Notes: generated by a model from the letters alone, not told the origin. Positions 1-6,511 are shown, counted from the first letter of the stretch. The stretch is 17,872 nt of DNA from Clostridia bacterium (GCA_900769475.1 CAAGGQ010000146.1:1-17872); one strand, 5' to 3'. A program made the numbers and translations.

Positions 1-13
1 CCTTTCCGGGTCT

Positions 14-42
14 ATTATACCATGTCCGCTCGGAAAAGTAAA
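14..42 (-). promoter_or_regulatory. Sigma-A promoter reading out of the left edge
   Basis: On the minus strand a TATAAT -10 box (14-19) sits 17 bp downstream of a TTTACT -35 box (37-42, 4 of 6 to consensus). Transcription would start near position 7 and run off the left edge, so a minus-strand gene probably begins just outside the window. The box match and spacing are seen directly; the gene is inferred. Confidence 0.65.
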
Positions 43-116
43 GAGAAATCAGGATTTTGTGGGAATTGACAAAACGGATGCAAACCCAGCCTGCATTCTG
101 CATTTCGGATTCGAAC

Positions 117-156
117 CCAGCCAATAAGAAAAGCCACCCAACAGGGTGGCTTTTCT
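117..156. terminator. Bidirectional hairpin terminator, copy 1 of the tRNA-Gln terminator repeat
   Basis: Stem arms 128-139 and 144-156 (AGAAAAGCCACCC against GGGTGGCTTTTCT) enclose a 4-nt loop AACA. On the minus strand it lies about 50 bp past the stop of the zincin gene and is followed by TTTTCTTATT, so it should end that operon. The whole 117-156 block is identical, read in the opposite orientation, to the terminator of the tRNA-Gln gene at 1730-1781. That includes the loop, which is AACA here and TGTT there on the plus strand. Confidence 0.85.
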
Positions 157-205
157 GTTTGTGTTTAGCGACCGAAATAGCTGACATCAAACACTAACTG
201 TAAAC

Positions 206-1186
206 TTATAATTTACCATTTCTAAACTGCCATATTAACCATTTATCATAATCTTTAGGGATTTCGAGTTCCTGCAACAACAATTCAAAAATGGCAACCG
301 ATGTTGGACAATTACCTCCATACTGTTTTTTTGCTTTTGAAATTAACTGTTCTTTTGTATAGTTTCCCGATAAATAGCAAAGATAATATTCTGCAGCCAT
401 AACGAATTCTTCTTCATCACCGGAATGCCAATCCTTAATCAACGCACGGTGACAGTTTTGTAATTTCTCATTACTTCCAACGTGTTTTCGATATAAGTTT
501 GTTAATTCGTCGCTTGCAAAGCCGTGCATAAGTTCATGTGCAACAATAGAATAAAAATCAACCGCTCCCGGAGGACAAAAGCAAGTCAAGAATGAACCAT
601 CATACAAAGTAAATGCGGTCGGGGCGCTAAAAAATGAAACATAGATATTGGTAGAAACTATTGTTGACGAGTTTTTTAACAAAGAAATATTTTGAAATAA
701 CGTGTCTGAATCATAACTGCCGACTTCGTTTTCCTTTAGTTCTATTTCTGAGCAAACCATAGGCAATATGCGTTCTCTATATAAGCTCTCAAATTCTATG
801 TTTTTTAGCGCGGTCAATTTCTTTATGTACAAGTCAGCAAAACCATTATTTAACCAATCTAATACAGGATATATGTAGGAAGCTGTAAAACCTTCTTTTA
901 TTTTTCCTTTCACAACCTTTTCAATTGTTTTGGGATCTTTAAATGCATCAATTAAATCGTCTATTGTTAGGTGCCCCAACTCGCTGTCAAAGTACGCACT
1001 TATAATAAGACAGATATTGGACATGCCTATACAGTTATCGTCAAAATCTGTCGGCAAAAGACTGTTTATATATTTTATTTCTTCGATTTGCTTTTCGTTC
1101 ATCCACTTTGTGTCATTCAACAATCTTTTTTGGAGGAAACAAAGCGTATCAAGAGCAAGACTTGATTTTACCCGAATATTTAACAT
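206..1186 (-). CDS. Zincin-like (HExxH) putative metallopeptidase, unknown family
   Basis: A 326-aa protein with no signal peptide or membrane segment, so it is likely cytoplasmic. The zinc-binding signature is HELMH at residues 217-221, preceded by hydrophobic FYSIVA. An acidic helix (EEEFVMAAEYY, about 258-268) follows some 40 residues later, where gluzincins carry the third, glutamate ligand. This supports a zinc metallopeptidase fold; substrate and family are not recognised. The ATG at 1186 is preferred because AAAGGCGGTGA lies just upstream. An in-frame ATG at 1216 would overlap the stop of the upstream gene as ATGA but lacks its own Shine-Dalgarno in the right place. It is the second gene of a two-gene operon with the 73-aa gene, 26 bp apart. 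Codon use is AT-rich, unlike the GC-rich genes to the right, which suggests horizontal acquisition. Confidence 0.8.
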   Translation of the reverse strand: MLNIRVKSSLALDTLCFLQKRLLNDTKWMNEKQIEEIKYINSLLPTDFDDNCIGMSNICLIISAYFDSELGHLTIDDLIDAFKDPKTIEKVVKGKIKEGFTASYIYPVLDWLNNGFADLYIKKLTALKNIEFESLYRERILPMVCSEIELKENEVGSYDSDTLFQNISLLKNSSTIVSTNIYVSFFSAPTAFTLYDGSFLTCFCPPGAVDFYSIVAHELMHGFASDELTNLYRKHVGSNEKLQNCHRALIKDWHSGDEEEFVMAAEYYLCYLSGNYTKEQLISKAKKQYGGNCPTSVAIFELLLQELEIPKDYDKWLIWQFRNGKL

Positions 1187-1212
1187 ATATTCACCGCCTT
1201 TCGTTATCATTT

Positions 1213-1434
1213 TCATCTGCTATCACGCCACCTGTAATAATCCTCTAACAGCTTTTTATTCTTATCAAAATCAAGCATTTCAATCTTTTTCTCATTGATC
1301 TCATACGCTTTTTGAATGATATCGTAAGCGTATTGCTCGTCCTCGGTTAGAGGGGGATTTTCGAGAAAGGACAGTTTATATCGTAGCAGAGTTAGCTTTA
1401 CTTGATAGTATGGTAATAAATTTGGTTTTGACAT
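1213..1434 (-). CDS. Small hypothetical protein, partner of the zincin-like gene
   Basis: A 73-aa protein rich in charged and aromatic residues (Lys, Glu, Tyr, Leu), predicted by eye to be mostly helical, with no signal peptide and no family I recognise. A good ribosome site (GAAAGGAG, about 7 nt before the ATG) and two upstream promoters support it as real. Its stop lies just ahead of the zincin-like gene, so the two are co-transcribed and possibly translationally coupled. A small protein followed by a metallopeptidase is an arrangement also seen in regulator/protease pairs, but no helix-turn-helix is evident, so function is left open. Confidence 0.72.
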   Translation of the reverse strand: MSKPNLLPYYQVKLTLLRYKLSFLENPPLTEDEQYAYDIIQKAYEINEKKIEMLDFDKNKKLLEDYYRWRDSR

Positions 1435-1463
1435 TTCCGCGCTCCTTTCGGGTGGTAAACACC

Positions 1464-1491
1464 ATTATACCGAAAGAAATAGGAAAGTCCA
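1464..1491 (-). promoter_or_regulatory. Proximal promoter of the two-gene minus operon
   Basis: On the minus strand a TATAAT box (1464-1469) lies 16 bp from TGGACT (1486-1491). It is about 30 bp before the start of the 73-aa gene and immediately upstream of its ribosome site. Confidence 0.6.
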
Positions 1492-1522
1492 GAAAAGTTT
1501 TTGAAAATTATTTGTTGAGACT

Positions 1523-1551
1523 ATTATAACATATTTTTCGAAAAATGTAAA
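1523..1551 (-). promoter_or_regulatory. Distal promoter of the two-gene minus operon
   Basis: A second TATAAT (1523-1528) is 17 bp from TTTACA (1546-1551, 5 of 6 to consensus). The spacer contains the palindrome TTTTTCGAAAAA. Tandem promoters suggest that the accessory operon is expressed, with possible dual control. Confidence 0.6.
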
Positions 1552-1563
1552 GTATCTTTTGTA

Positions 1564-1723
1564 GGGACAGGCGTCCCCGACTGTCAGTCTTCGGCACTAG
1601 GGTACTCGCCTTCGGCGAGAATTCTTCGCCGAGCCTCCCGTGAGCGAGCTCCCGTCGGCTTTCGGCTCGAATGCGAACCTAATTCTGCGTCGCTTCGCTC
1701 GCAGAGCGAGCTTCGAAGCGACG
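1564..1723. repeat. GC-rich block of consecutive hairpins next to tRNA-Gln
   Basis: The stretch between the AT-rich operon and the tRNA has no convincing gene. It holds a run of palindromes: GGGAC/GTCCC at 1564-1577, CTCGCC/GGCGAG at 1605-1619, and a larger stem at 1688-1723 with arms CGTCGCTTCG and CGAAGCGACG plus an inner CTCGC/GCGAG. The last abuts the tRNA terminator palindrome without a gap. Traces of the same sequence (ATGC.AACC...ATTCTGC) recur at about 79-104, next to terminator copy 1. This looks like a genome-specific intergenic repeat. Confidence 0.6.
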
Positions 1724-1785
1724 AGTGCCCCAGCCAATAAGAAAAGCCACCCTGTTGGGTGGCTTTTCTTATTGGCTGGGGCACT
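1724..1785. repeat. Perfect 29-bp inverted repeat containing the tRNA-Gln 3' end and its terminator
   Basis: Arms 1724-1752 and 1757-1785 are exact reverse complements around a 4-nt loop (TGTT). The inner part is the terminator of the tRNA gene. The outer part of the right arm is the tRNA acceptor 3' strand with CCA, so the left arm is an inverted copy of the tRNA end. A terminator alone would not need to match the tRNA body. Confidence 0.85.
1741..1770 (-). terminator. Rho-independent terminator of tRNA-Gln
   Basis: On the minus strand a stem of AGAAAAGCCACCC with GGGTGGCTTTTCT, loop AACA, begins about four bases after the encoded CCA and ends in TTTTCTTATT. Position and T-richness fit a tRNA terminator. 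Confidence 0.85.
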
Positions 1786-1848
1786 AGGATTCGAACCTAG
1801 GTAATGACGGAGTCAGAGTCCGTTGCCTTACCGCTTGGCGATGCCCCA
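1773..1848 (-). tRNA. tRNA-Gln (anticodon CUG), CCA encoded
   Basis: Read on the minus strand, the acceptor arms TGGGGCA and TGCCCCA pair, followed by discriminator G and encoded CCA. The D-arm region is GCCAAGCGGTAAGGC. The anticodon arm is ACGGA-CTCTGAC-TCCGT, giving anticodon CTG for glutamine codon CAG, and the T arm is CTAGG-TTCGAAT-CCTAG. The sequence closely follows bacterial tRNA-Gln, including the weak first U-A type acceptor pair typical of that tRNA. Its 3' end is inside the long inverted repeat. Confidence 0.95.
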
Positions 1849-1864
1849 ATTCTTCACAACGCAT

Positions 1865-1893
1865 ATTATATCAAATTGTTTTGGATTTGTCAA
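1865..1893 (-). promoter_or_regulatory. Consensus sigma-A promoter of tRNA-Gln
   Basis: On the minus strand TTGACA (1888-1893) and TATAAT (1865-1870) are both perfect matches with a 17-bp spacer. The tRNA 5' end is 17 bp downstream of the -10 box. A strong promoter suits a stable RNA gene. Confidence 0.9.
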
Positions 1894-2006
1894 TACCTTT
1901 TTTCGAATTTTTTTAAATTTTCCGCAAAAAGAGGCGGGAAGGCACGGCGGGGCTTCCCTTCCCTTTGGCAAAAAGGCAAACATTTTGTGAACTCTTCCCC
2001 ACGCCG

Positions 2007-2035
2007 TGGACATTTCCCCGTTTTTGTGCTATAAT
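2007..2035 (+). promoter_or_regulatory. Promoter of the carboxypeptidase gene
   Basis: TGGACA (2007-2012, 5 of 6) and TATAAT (2030-2035) with a 17-bp spacer, about 40 bp before the ATG at 2076. The transcript would have a short leader ending in AAAGGAG. Confidence 0.75.
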
Positions 2036-2075
2036 GATGCAAACCTTCTTACTCTGGACGAAAGGAGTCGGCCCA

Positions 2076-3212
2076 ATGAAACGAAACCTCATACCTCTGC
2101 TTCTCGCCCTGTTGCTTGGGCTCACCTCCTGCATCTCTGCAACGCCGCCCGCAAGCATCACCACCCCGTCCCTCCCGGAGGTCACCGCGCCTCCCACGGT
2201 GGATTTTTCGGAGCCCGACGCCCTGGCCGCCCAGTTCCTTGCCTCCCCCGGTGGCATTGTGGATTGCTCCGCACGGGAATACTCCTACATCGATCTGCAA
2301 GCCGACCTGAAGGCCCTGGCCGAAGCCTATCCCTCCCGCTTTTCCTACCGCTCCTTTGGAGCCTCGGTGGCAGGACGCGACCTCTACGTGGGGATTCTGG
2401 GCGATCCCAACGCTCCCCGGCAGGTCCTGGTGAGCGCCGGCATCCACGGGCGGGAATATCTGACCCCTCTGCTTGCCATGAAGCAGCTGGAATTCTATCT
2501 GACCTACTACAACGTGGGAAGCTACAACGGCATCCCCTACGCCGAGCTCTTCTCCCGGGTCTGCTTCTACATCGTTCCCATGAGCAATCCCGACGGGATC
2601 ATGCTCTCCCAGGAAGGGATCTCCTCCATTACCAACCCCACGCTGCGGGCCCAGGTAGAGGCCGTTTACCACTCGGATTTTAACGCGGGACTAACCAAGC
2701 AGACCAACATTAACAGTTACCTGCAATACTGGAAGGCCAACGCCAGCGGCGTGGACCTCAACCGCAACTTTGATGCCCTCTGGGAAGAATACTACAACTA
2801 CAACCTCCCCAGCTTTGCCCAATATAAGGGGCCCTTTGCGGCCTCCGAGCCCGAAACCAAGGCACTGGTGTCCCTCACTCAACAGCTTTCCAACCCCGTG
2901 GCGGTGCTCTGCATCCACTCTCAGGGAGAGGTCCTCTACTGGAACTGCGGACAACCCGAGCCTCTGCTGCTGCAGACTCTGGAATTCACCCACGCCCTGG
3001 CCACCCGCACGGGCTACGATGTGATCGAGGAGCGCAATAACGACGCCTCCTTTAGCGATTGGTGCGCGCTGAAGCAGGGACTGATCGCCGTGACCGTGGA
3101 AACGGGTCTTGGGATCTGCCCCCTGGATCTGGACAAATTCCCCCCCATTTGGGAGGACAACTACGATCTTCTTCCCCTCACTGCGGCGTATTTTTTGTCA
3201 GAACCTTCTTGA
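2076..3212 (+). CDS. Lipoprotein M14-family zinc carboxypeptidase
   Basis: A 378-aa protein. The start is chosen at 2076 because AAAGGAG lies 8 nt upstream and the first residues form a lipoprotein signal peptide (MKRN, hydrophobic stretch, LTSC with lipidated Cys19). A Ser/Thr/Pro-rich linker follows to about residue 42. The mature enzyme should sit on the outer face of the membrane. Family M14 features are visible: HGRE (zinc ligands His124 and Glu127), PMSNPDG, NRNF (substrate-binding Arg230), His281 in CIHSQGE as third ligand, and VTVETG with catalytic Glu342. It should remove C-terminal residues from peptides or act on cell-wall peptides; the substrate cannot be read from sequence. The last codons (SEPS, stop) lie in a palindromic repeat at 3201-3222, so the C-terminus is repeat-derived. 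It has its own promoter and a terminator follows at 3278. Confidence 0.92.
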   Translation: MKRNLIPLLLALLLGLTSCISATPPASITTPSLPEVTAPPTVDFSEPDALAAQFLASPGGIVDCSAREYSYIDLQADLKALAEAYPSRFSYRSFGASVAGRDLYVGILGDPNAPRQVLVSAGIHGREYLTPLLAMKQLEFYLTYYNVGSYNGIPYAELFSRVCFYIVPMSNPDGIMLSQEGISSITNPTLRAQVEAVYHSDFNAGLTKQTNINSYLQYWKANASGVDLNRNFDALWEEYYNYNLPSFAQYKGPFAASEPETKALVSLTQQLSNPVAVLCIHSQGEVLYWNCGQPEPLLLQTLEFTHALATRTGYDVIEERNNDASFSDWCALKQGLIAVTVETGLGICPLDLDKFPPIWEDNYDLLPLTAAYFLSEPS

Positions 3213-3222
3213 AAGAAGGTTC
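3201..3222. repeat. 22-bp palindrome overlapping the carboxypeptidase stop codon
   Basis: Arms GAACCTTCTT and AAGAAGGTTC around GA. The stop TGA of the carboxypeptidase is at its centre. It is followed by CCAAGAACTTTTAAAAGG, a tail that recurs in related form at about 7222-7248, which suggests a dispersed intergenic repeat. It shares the core CTTCTTG.AAGAAG with the palindrome at 4864-4905. Confidence 0.7.
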
Positions 3223-3277
3223 CGACACCTCCAAGAACTTTTAAAAGGGGTATTCATGTAATTTGTTAATGCAACGC

Positions 3278-3320
3278 AAAAAAGGAAGCCGATGCTCTAT
3301 AGAGCACCGGCTTCCTTTTT
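3278..3320. terminator. Bidirectional terminator between convergent genes
   Basis: A long stem with A-rich left flank and T-rich right flank: AAAAAGGAAGCCG, one mismatch, TGCTCT, then AGAGCA, one mismatch, CGGCTTCCTTTTT. It lies between the convergent carboxypeptidase and DUF4432 genes and can end both transcripts. Confidence 0.9.
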
Positions 3321-3326
3321 ATGTTT

Positions 3327-4337
3327 TTACAGATCGTAAAACTCGATCCGAACCTCGGTTTTCACCGTTTCAAAGGCACCGATGGTTTTGATGGTTCCGT
3401 TCTCGCGCTCGCCCTTTCGACCCATGATGTGGGTATTGGTGGGCTCCAGCCCCAGAACGTACTCTCCGCTCCGCATGCATTTCCACTCGGCAAGCACCGG
3501 CAGCGTCTCGGCGGAATAGCGCATCACCACACCAATTCCCAGATCGGGATTTTCGGCGATCACGGTTCGGTATCCGTCCTTTGCGGGGATCTCATGGAAA
3601 TAGACCGTCTCATCGTAATTGTCGATGGGAGCGCTGAACTCACGCAGGGTGGCGATCCTTTCGTCGGCAAGAGGGGTTCTGCCGCGGGAGACCGTTCCCT
3701 CGGGCAGGAACAGCTTCAGATTCTCATTCAGGAAGGGATACCCGAAATTGCAATGATACAGAAGCATAAACTCCTCGGGGTTGGGGGTGAGGTTGGTGAT
3801 CAAATCGGTGATGACCAGCTCCTTACCGCCTACCACGGAGGTCACGGTGCGTTCCACCTCCAGGGAGTGACCAAACAGCTGGGATTCCCGGATCCTTCCG
3901 CGAACCAACAGTTGATCGTCCTTGACCTCGCCGCAAAGCTGATTTGCGGGCTGATTGTGATATCTGCCGTGGGAGGGATGCCAAACCTTTCCGTCACGGT
4001 GTGCGCTTCCCGCCGATAACAGGCCGCAGGTGTACACCATTCCTCCGGGGAAATAGCGCACGAAGCCATCCTCGTAGGTTTCGGCAAGATAGGGGGAGGT
4101 TTCGCCGTTTTTGGTCAGATAATTCATATTGATCCCACGGTAGGAAAGGGTGCCGATATCCAATCCGTTGTCTGCCAGCACGGTGTAGGAGAGTCCGCCT
4201 CCCGTGGTGACCTCGTATTCGGTGGTGTGTTTGGCTCTGCCATCCTCCACGCTCACGCGGCGTACCGAATACATCTGATCGGGGATTCCGAGATAACGGG
4301 CACGGTCGGCCCGCGACATTTCACCAATGTTTTTCAT
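3327..4337 (-). CDS. DUF4432 / aldose 1-epimerase-like protein
   Basis: A 336-aa protein of the galactose-mutarotase-like beta-sandwich superfamily, best matching DUF4432 by its layout. Key stretches are ADNGLDIG (about 55-62), FPGGMVYTCGL (96-106), the histidine-rich HPSHGRYHN (120-128), LLYHCNFGYP (192-201) and a C-terminal LGLEPTN. Relatives bind or interconvert sugar anomers; the exact sugar is unknown. No signal peptide, so cytoplasmic. The ATG at 4337 is chosen because GGAAAGGA precedes it by about 7 nt; the in-frame TTG at 4355 lies within that ribosome site. It follows the GtrA gene by 26 bp on the same strand and is probably in an operon with it and cysS. Confidence 0.85.
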   Translation of the reverse strand: MKNIGEMSRADRARYLGIPDQMYSVRRVSVEDGRAKHTTEYEVTTGGGLSYTVLADNGLDIGTLSYRGINMNYLTKNGETSPYLAETYEDGFVRYFPGGMVYTCGLLSAGSAHRDGKVWHPSHGRYHNQPANQLCGEVKDDQLLVRGRIRESQLFGHSLEVERTVTSVVGGKELVITDLITNLTPNPEEFMLLYHCNFGYPFLNENLKLFLPEGTVSRGRTPLADERIATLREFSAPIDNYDETVYFHEIPAKDGYRTVIAENPDLGIGVVMRYSAETLPVLAEWKCMRSGEYVLGLEPTNTHIMGRKGERENGTIKTIGAFETVKTEVRIEFYDL

Positions 4338-4363
4338 AGTAAAAATCCTTTCCAAAAGATTTT

Positions 4364-4813
4364 TTATTTTTCGTCCTTCTTTTTGCGGAATACAAAGAGC
4401 TTGCTGATCACGTAATTGAGGATCACCACCAGCACAGCGGCAACGATCTTGACCAAAAACTCGTTGACGTGGAGCAGATCGAAGAAGACCAGGAAGATCA
4501 GCTCCTGGAGCAAGAGGGTCATCACGCGCCCCCCAGCAAAGGAGCCCAGCTCGCCAAGCACCGGGAGGAAGCCCTTCTTTTGGCTTTCAAACACCCACAC
4601 CCGATTGGTAACAAAGGCGAACAGCACCGCCGCCGCCCAGGCGATCACGTTGGCTCCGTGCACCAAAAAGACGTGAGCCTCGATGGCCTCGCCCCACAGG
4701 CGGTAAAGCAAAAAGCTGATGGCCCAGTCCACCACGGTGGTCAGCCCTCCAAAGATCAGATAGAGAAGGACCTCACGGTACCGAGCCAACAAATCCTTTA
4801 TTTTCTGAATCAT
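4364..4813 (-). CDS. GtrA family membrane protein
   Basis: A 149-aa protein with four hydrophobic segments (about 16-37, 53-75, 95-114 and 119-141) and the family signatures YLIFGGLTTVVDW near the N-terminus and NYVISKLFVFRKK near the C-terminus. GtrA-like proteins are small integral membrane proteins linked to transfer of lipid-linked sugars across the membrane, for cell-surface polysaccharide or teichoic-acid decoration. The start at 4813 is fixed by an upstream in-frame stop. Its AAGGATT ribosome site is somewhat far from the ATG (about 12 nt), implying weak initiation. It lies between cysS and the DUF4432 sugar gene. Confidence 0.9.
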   Translation of the reverse strand: MIQKIKDLLARYREVLLYLIFGGLTTVVDWAISFLLYRLWGEAIEAHVFLVHGANVIAWAAAVLFAFVTNRVWVFESQKKGFLPVLGELGSFAGGRVMTLLLQELIFLVFFDLLHVNEFLVKIVAAVLVVILNYVISKLFVFRKKKDEK

Positions 4814-4863
4814 AAATCAACCAAAATCCTTTTTGTAAGAGTTCTTGAAAGGGATGGGGGATT

Positions 4864-4905
4864 GGGGGAAGGGGAAGCTTCTTGCAAGAAGCTTCCCCTT
4901 CCCCC
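4864..4905. repeat. 42-bp perfect palindrome between cysS and the gtrA-like gene
   Basis: Two exactly complementary 21-nt halves, running from GGGGGAAGGGGAAG to CTTCCCCTTCCCCC, meet at CTTGCAAG with no unpaired loop. On the minus strand it begins 13 bp after the cysS stop. No T-tract follows, so it is not a classical terminator. It may act as a partial terminator, an RNA-stabilising stem or a repeat, sharing the CTTCTTG.AAGAAG core with 3201-3222. Confidence 0.8.
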
Positions 4906-4918
4906 AGGGACCTTCATC

Positions 4919-6346
4919 TTAACCAATCTGATAGGTGGTTCCTTCCTTGGTATCAATGAGGGTAACACCCTTTTCCAGAAGCGCGGCGCGGATGCGGTCG
5001 GCCTCGGCGTAATTCTTTTCCTTCTTGGCGTTCTTTCTCGCCTCGATCTGCTCCTCGATCCAAAGCACGAAGGGATCGTCGGACTTCACCGCCTCAGCGG
5101 CAGCCTTTTCCTCGTTCATCTTGGCAGCGTTCTCCAAGAGGTTGAGGCAAAGCACACGGTCAAAATCGGCAAGGAGAGCCCGCTTGGTAGCATCGGTGGT
5201 CTTGGCCTTGAGCACGTCGTAGAGGGCGGTCACAGCCAGGGAGGTGTTCAGATCGTTGTCCAGCGCCTTGACAAAGCCGGCCTTGAGCTCCTCAAAGGCG
5301 GCGGCCTCCACCTCTCCGTCCTCCTTGAGAGCGGCGATACGGGCGATCAACTTGCTGTATGCAACCTTGGCGTTGTCCATGTTCTCCCAAGAGAACACCA
5401 GAGACTTGCGGTAGTGGGATTGGAGGCAGAAAAAGCGATAGACCATGGGATCAAAGCCCTTTTCCTTGAGGAGAGAAACCGTAAGAAACTCGCCCTTGGA
5501 CTTGCTCATCTTACCCGAATTGGTGTTGAGGTGAAGCACGTGCACCCACCAGTTGCACCATTTGTGGCCCAGGTAGGCTTCGGACTGTGCGATCTCGTTG
5601 GTGTGGTGGGGGAAGGCGTTATCAATACCGCCGCAGTGAATATCCAGATGCTCACCCAAATGCTTCATGCTGATGCAGGAGCACTCAATGTGCCAGCCGG
5701 GGTAACCAATGCCCCAGGGGCTATTCCATTTGAGTTCCTGATCGTCAAACTTGGATTTGGTGAACCAAAGAACAAAGTCTGCTTTGTTCTTCTTGTTCCC
5801 GTCGGCCTCTACACCGTCGCGGACACCAACCTCCAGGTCCTCCTCCTCAAAGTTGTGGAAGACGTAATACTGCTCCAGTTTGGAGGTGTCAAAATAGATG
5901 TTGCCGCCGGCCTCGTAGGCAAAGCCCTTTTCCAGCAGGGATTCGATGACGCGAATGAACTCGTCGATGCAGGAGGTGGCAGGCTCCACCACCTCGGGGC
6001 GGCGGATGTTGAGGGCGTTGCAGTCCTCAAAGAACTTGTCGGTGTAGAATTGGGCGATCTCCATGACCGTCTTTTTCTCGCGCTTTGCGCCCTTGAGCAT
6101 CTTGTCCTCGCCGGTATCGGCATCCGAGGTCAGATGTCCTACGTCGGTGATGTTCATCACGCGGGTCACCTCATAGCCGGCGTAGCGGAGGTAGCGGTCG
6201 AGGATATCCTCCATGATATAGGTACGGAGGTTTCCAATATGAGCAAAGTGATAAACGGTAGGTCCGCAGGTGTACATGCTGACCTTTCCGGGCTCGTGGG
6301 GGACGAATTCGTCCTTGGTTTTGGTAAGAGAATTATATAATTGCAT
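4919..6346 (-). CDS. cysS: Cysteine--tRNA ligase
   Basis: A 475-aa class I aminoacyl-tRNA synthetase that charges tRNA-Cys in the cytoplasm; length is normal for the family. The HIGH motif is present as HIGN (36-39) and the lysine motif as KMSKS (279-283). Zinc-binding residues that select cysteine are visible: Cys27 in TCGPTVY, Cys222 in WHIECSC, His247 and Glu251 in PHHTNE, with the same 25-residue spacing as in the E. coli enzyme. A DALR-type helical domain and a C-terminal anticodon-binding tail follow. The ATG at 6346 has AAAGGAG 6 nt upstream. I found no T-box leader sequence upstream. No clear promoter of its own is visible, so it may be read through from the flavin-reductase gene or from within the hairpin repeat region. 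Confidence 0.97.
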   Translation of the reverse strand: MQLYNSLTKTKDEFVPHEPGKVSMYTCGPTVYHFAHIGNLRTYIMEDILDRYLRYAGYEVTRVMNITDVGHLTSDADTGEDKMLKGAKREKKTVMEIAQFYTDKFFEDCNALNIRRPEVVEPATSCIDEFIRVIESLLEKGFAYEAGGNIYFDTSKLEQYYVFHNFEEEDLEVGVRDGVEADGNKKNKADFVLWFTKSKFDDQELKWNSPWGIGYPGWHIECSCISMKHLGEHLDIHCGGIDNAFPHHTNEIAQSEAYLGHKWCNWWVHVLHLNTNSGKMSKSKGEFLTVSLLKEKGFDPMVYRFFCLQSHYRKSLVFSWENMDNAKVAYSKLIARIAALKEDGEVEAAAFEELKAGFVKALDNDLNTSLAVTALYDVLKAKTTDATKRALLADFDRVLCLNLLENAAKMNEEKAAAEAVKSDDPFVLWIEEQIEARKNAKKEKNYAEADRIRAALLEKGVTLIDTKEGTTYQIG

Positions 6347-6379
6347 GATAAACTCCTTTTCTGCTGTGAAAGTTTTCGT

Positions 6380-6511
6380 CCACCTTTTTTAAAAGGTGGC
6401 GAGGTCAAGGGCGAGAAGCCCTTGTCGCGCTCCGCAGAGCGCGAAACATCCTCGGCGTTTCTTTTTTTTGCGAACTTTTTTCTTTGCGCCTATAAGGTCA
6501 AAGAAAAAAGT
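6380..6511. repeat. Composite element of four consecutive hairpins
   Basis: Four palindromes in a row: CCACCTTTT/AAAAGGTGG (6380-6399), CAAGGGC/GCCCTTG (6406-6424), CGCGCTC/GAGCGCG (6426-6443), and ACTTTTTTCTTTG with CAAAGAAAAAAGT (6474-6486 and 6499-6511). The spacing and base pattern resemble the palindromic repeats scattered through Clostridia genomes. The last hairpin can act as a terminator for the flavin-reductase gene on the minus strand. No gene is seen here. Confidence 0.75.

Noticed and set aside
61..122. A second tRNA gene, suggested by TTCGAACCC followed by AGCCA
   Set aside because: The TTCGAA is palindromic and no acceptor, D or anticodon arm can be formed around it. At most it is a fragment copied with the terminator.
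1965..2075. Longer N-terminus for the carboxypeptidase starting at TTG 1965
   Set aside because: It would bury the lipoprotein signal peptide, overlap the promoter at 2007-2035 and ignore the good ribosome site before 2076.
4469..6340. Long plus-strand open frame opposite the gtrA-like gene and cysS
   Set aside because: It is antisense to two well-identified genes and resembles no family; it reflects the GC-rich codon use of cysS.
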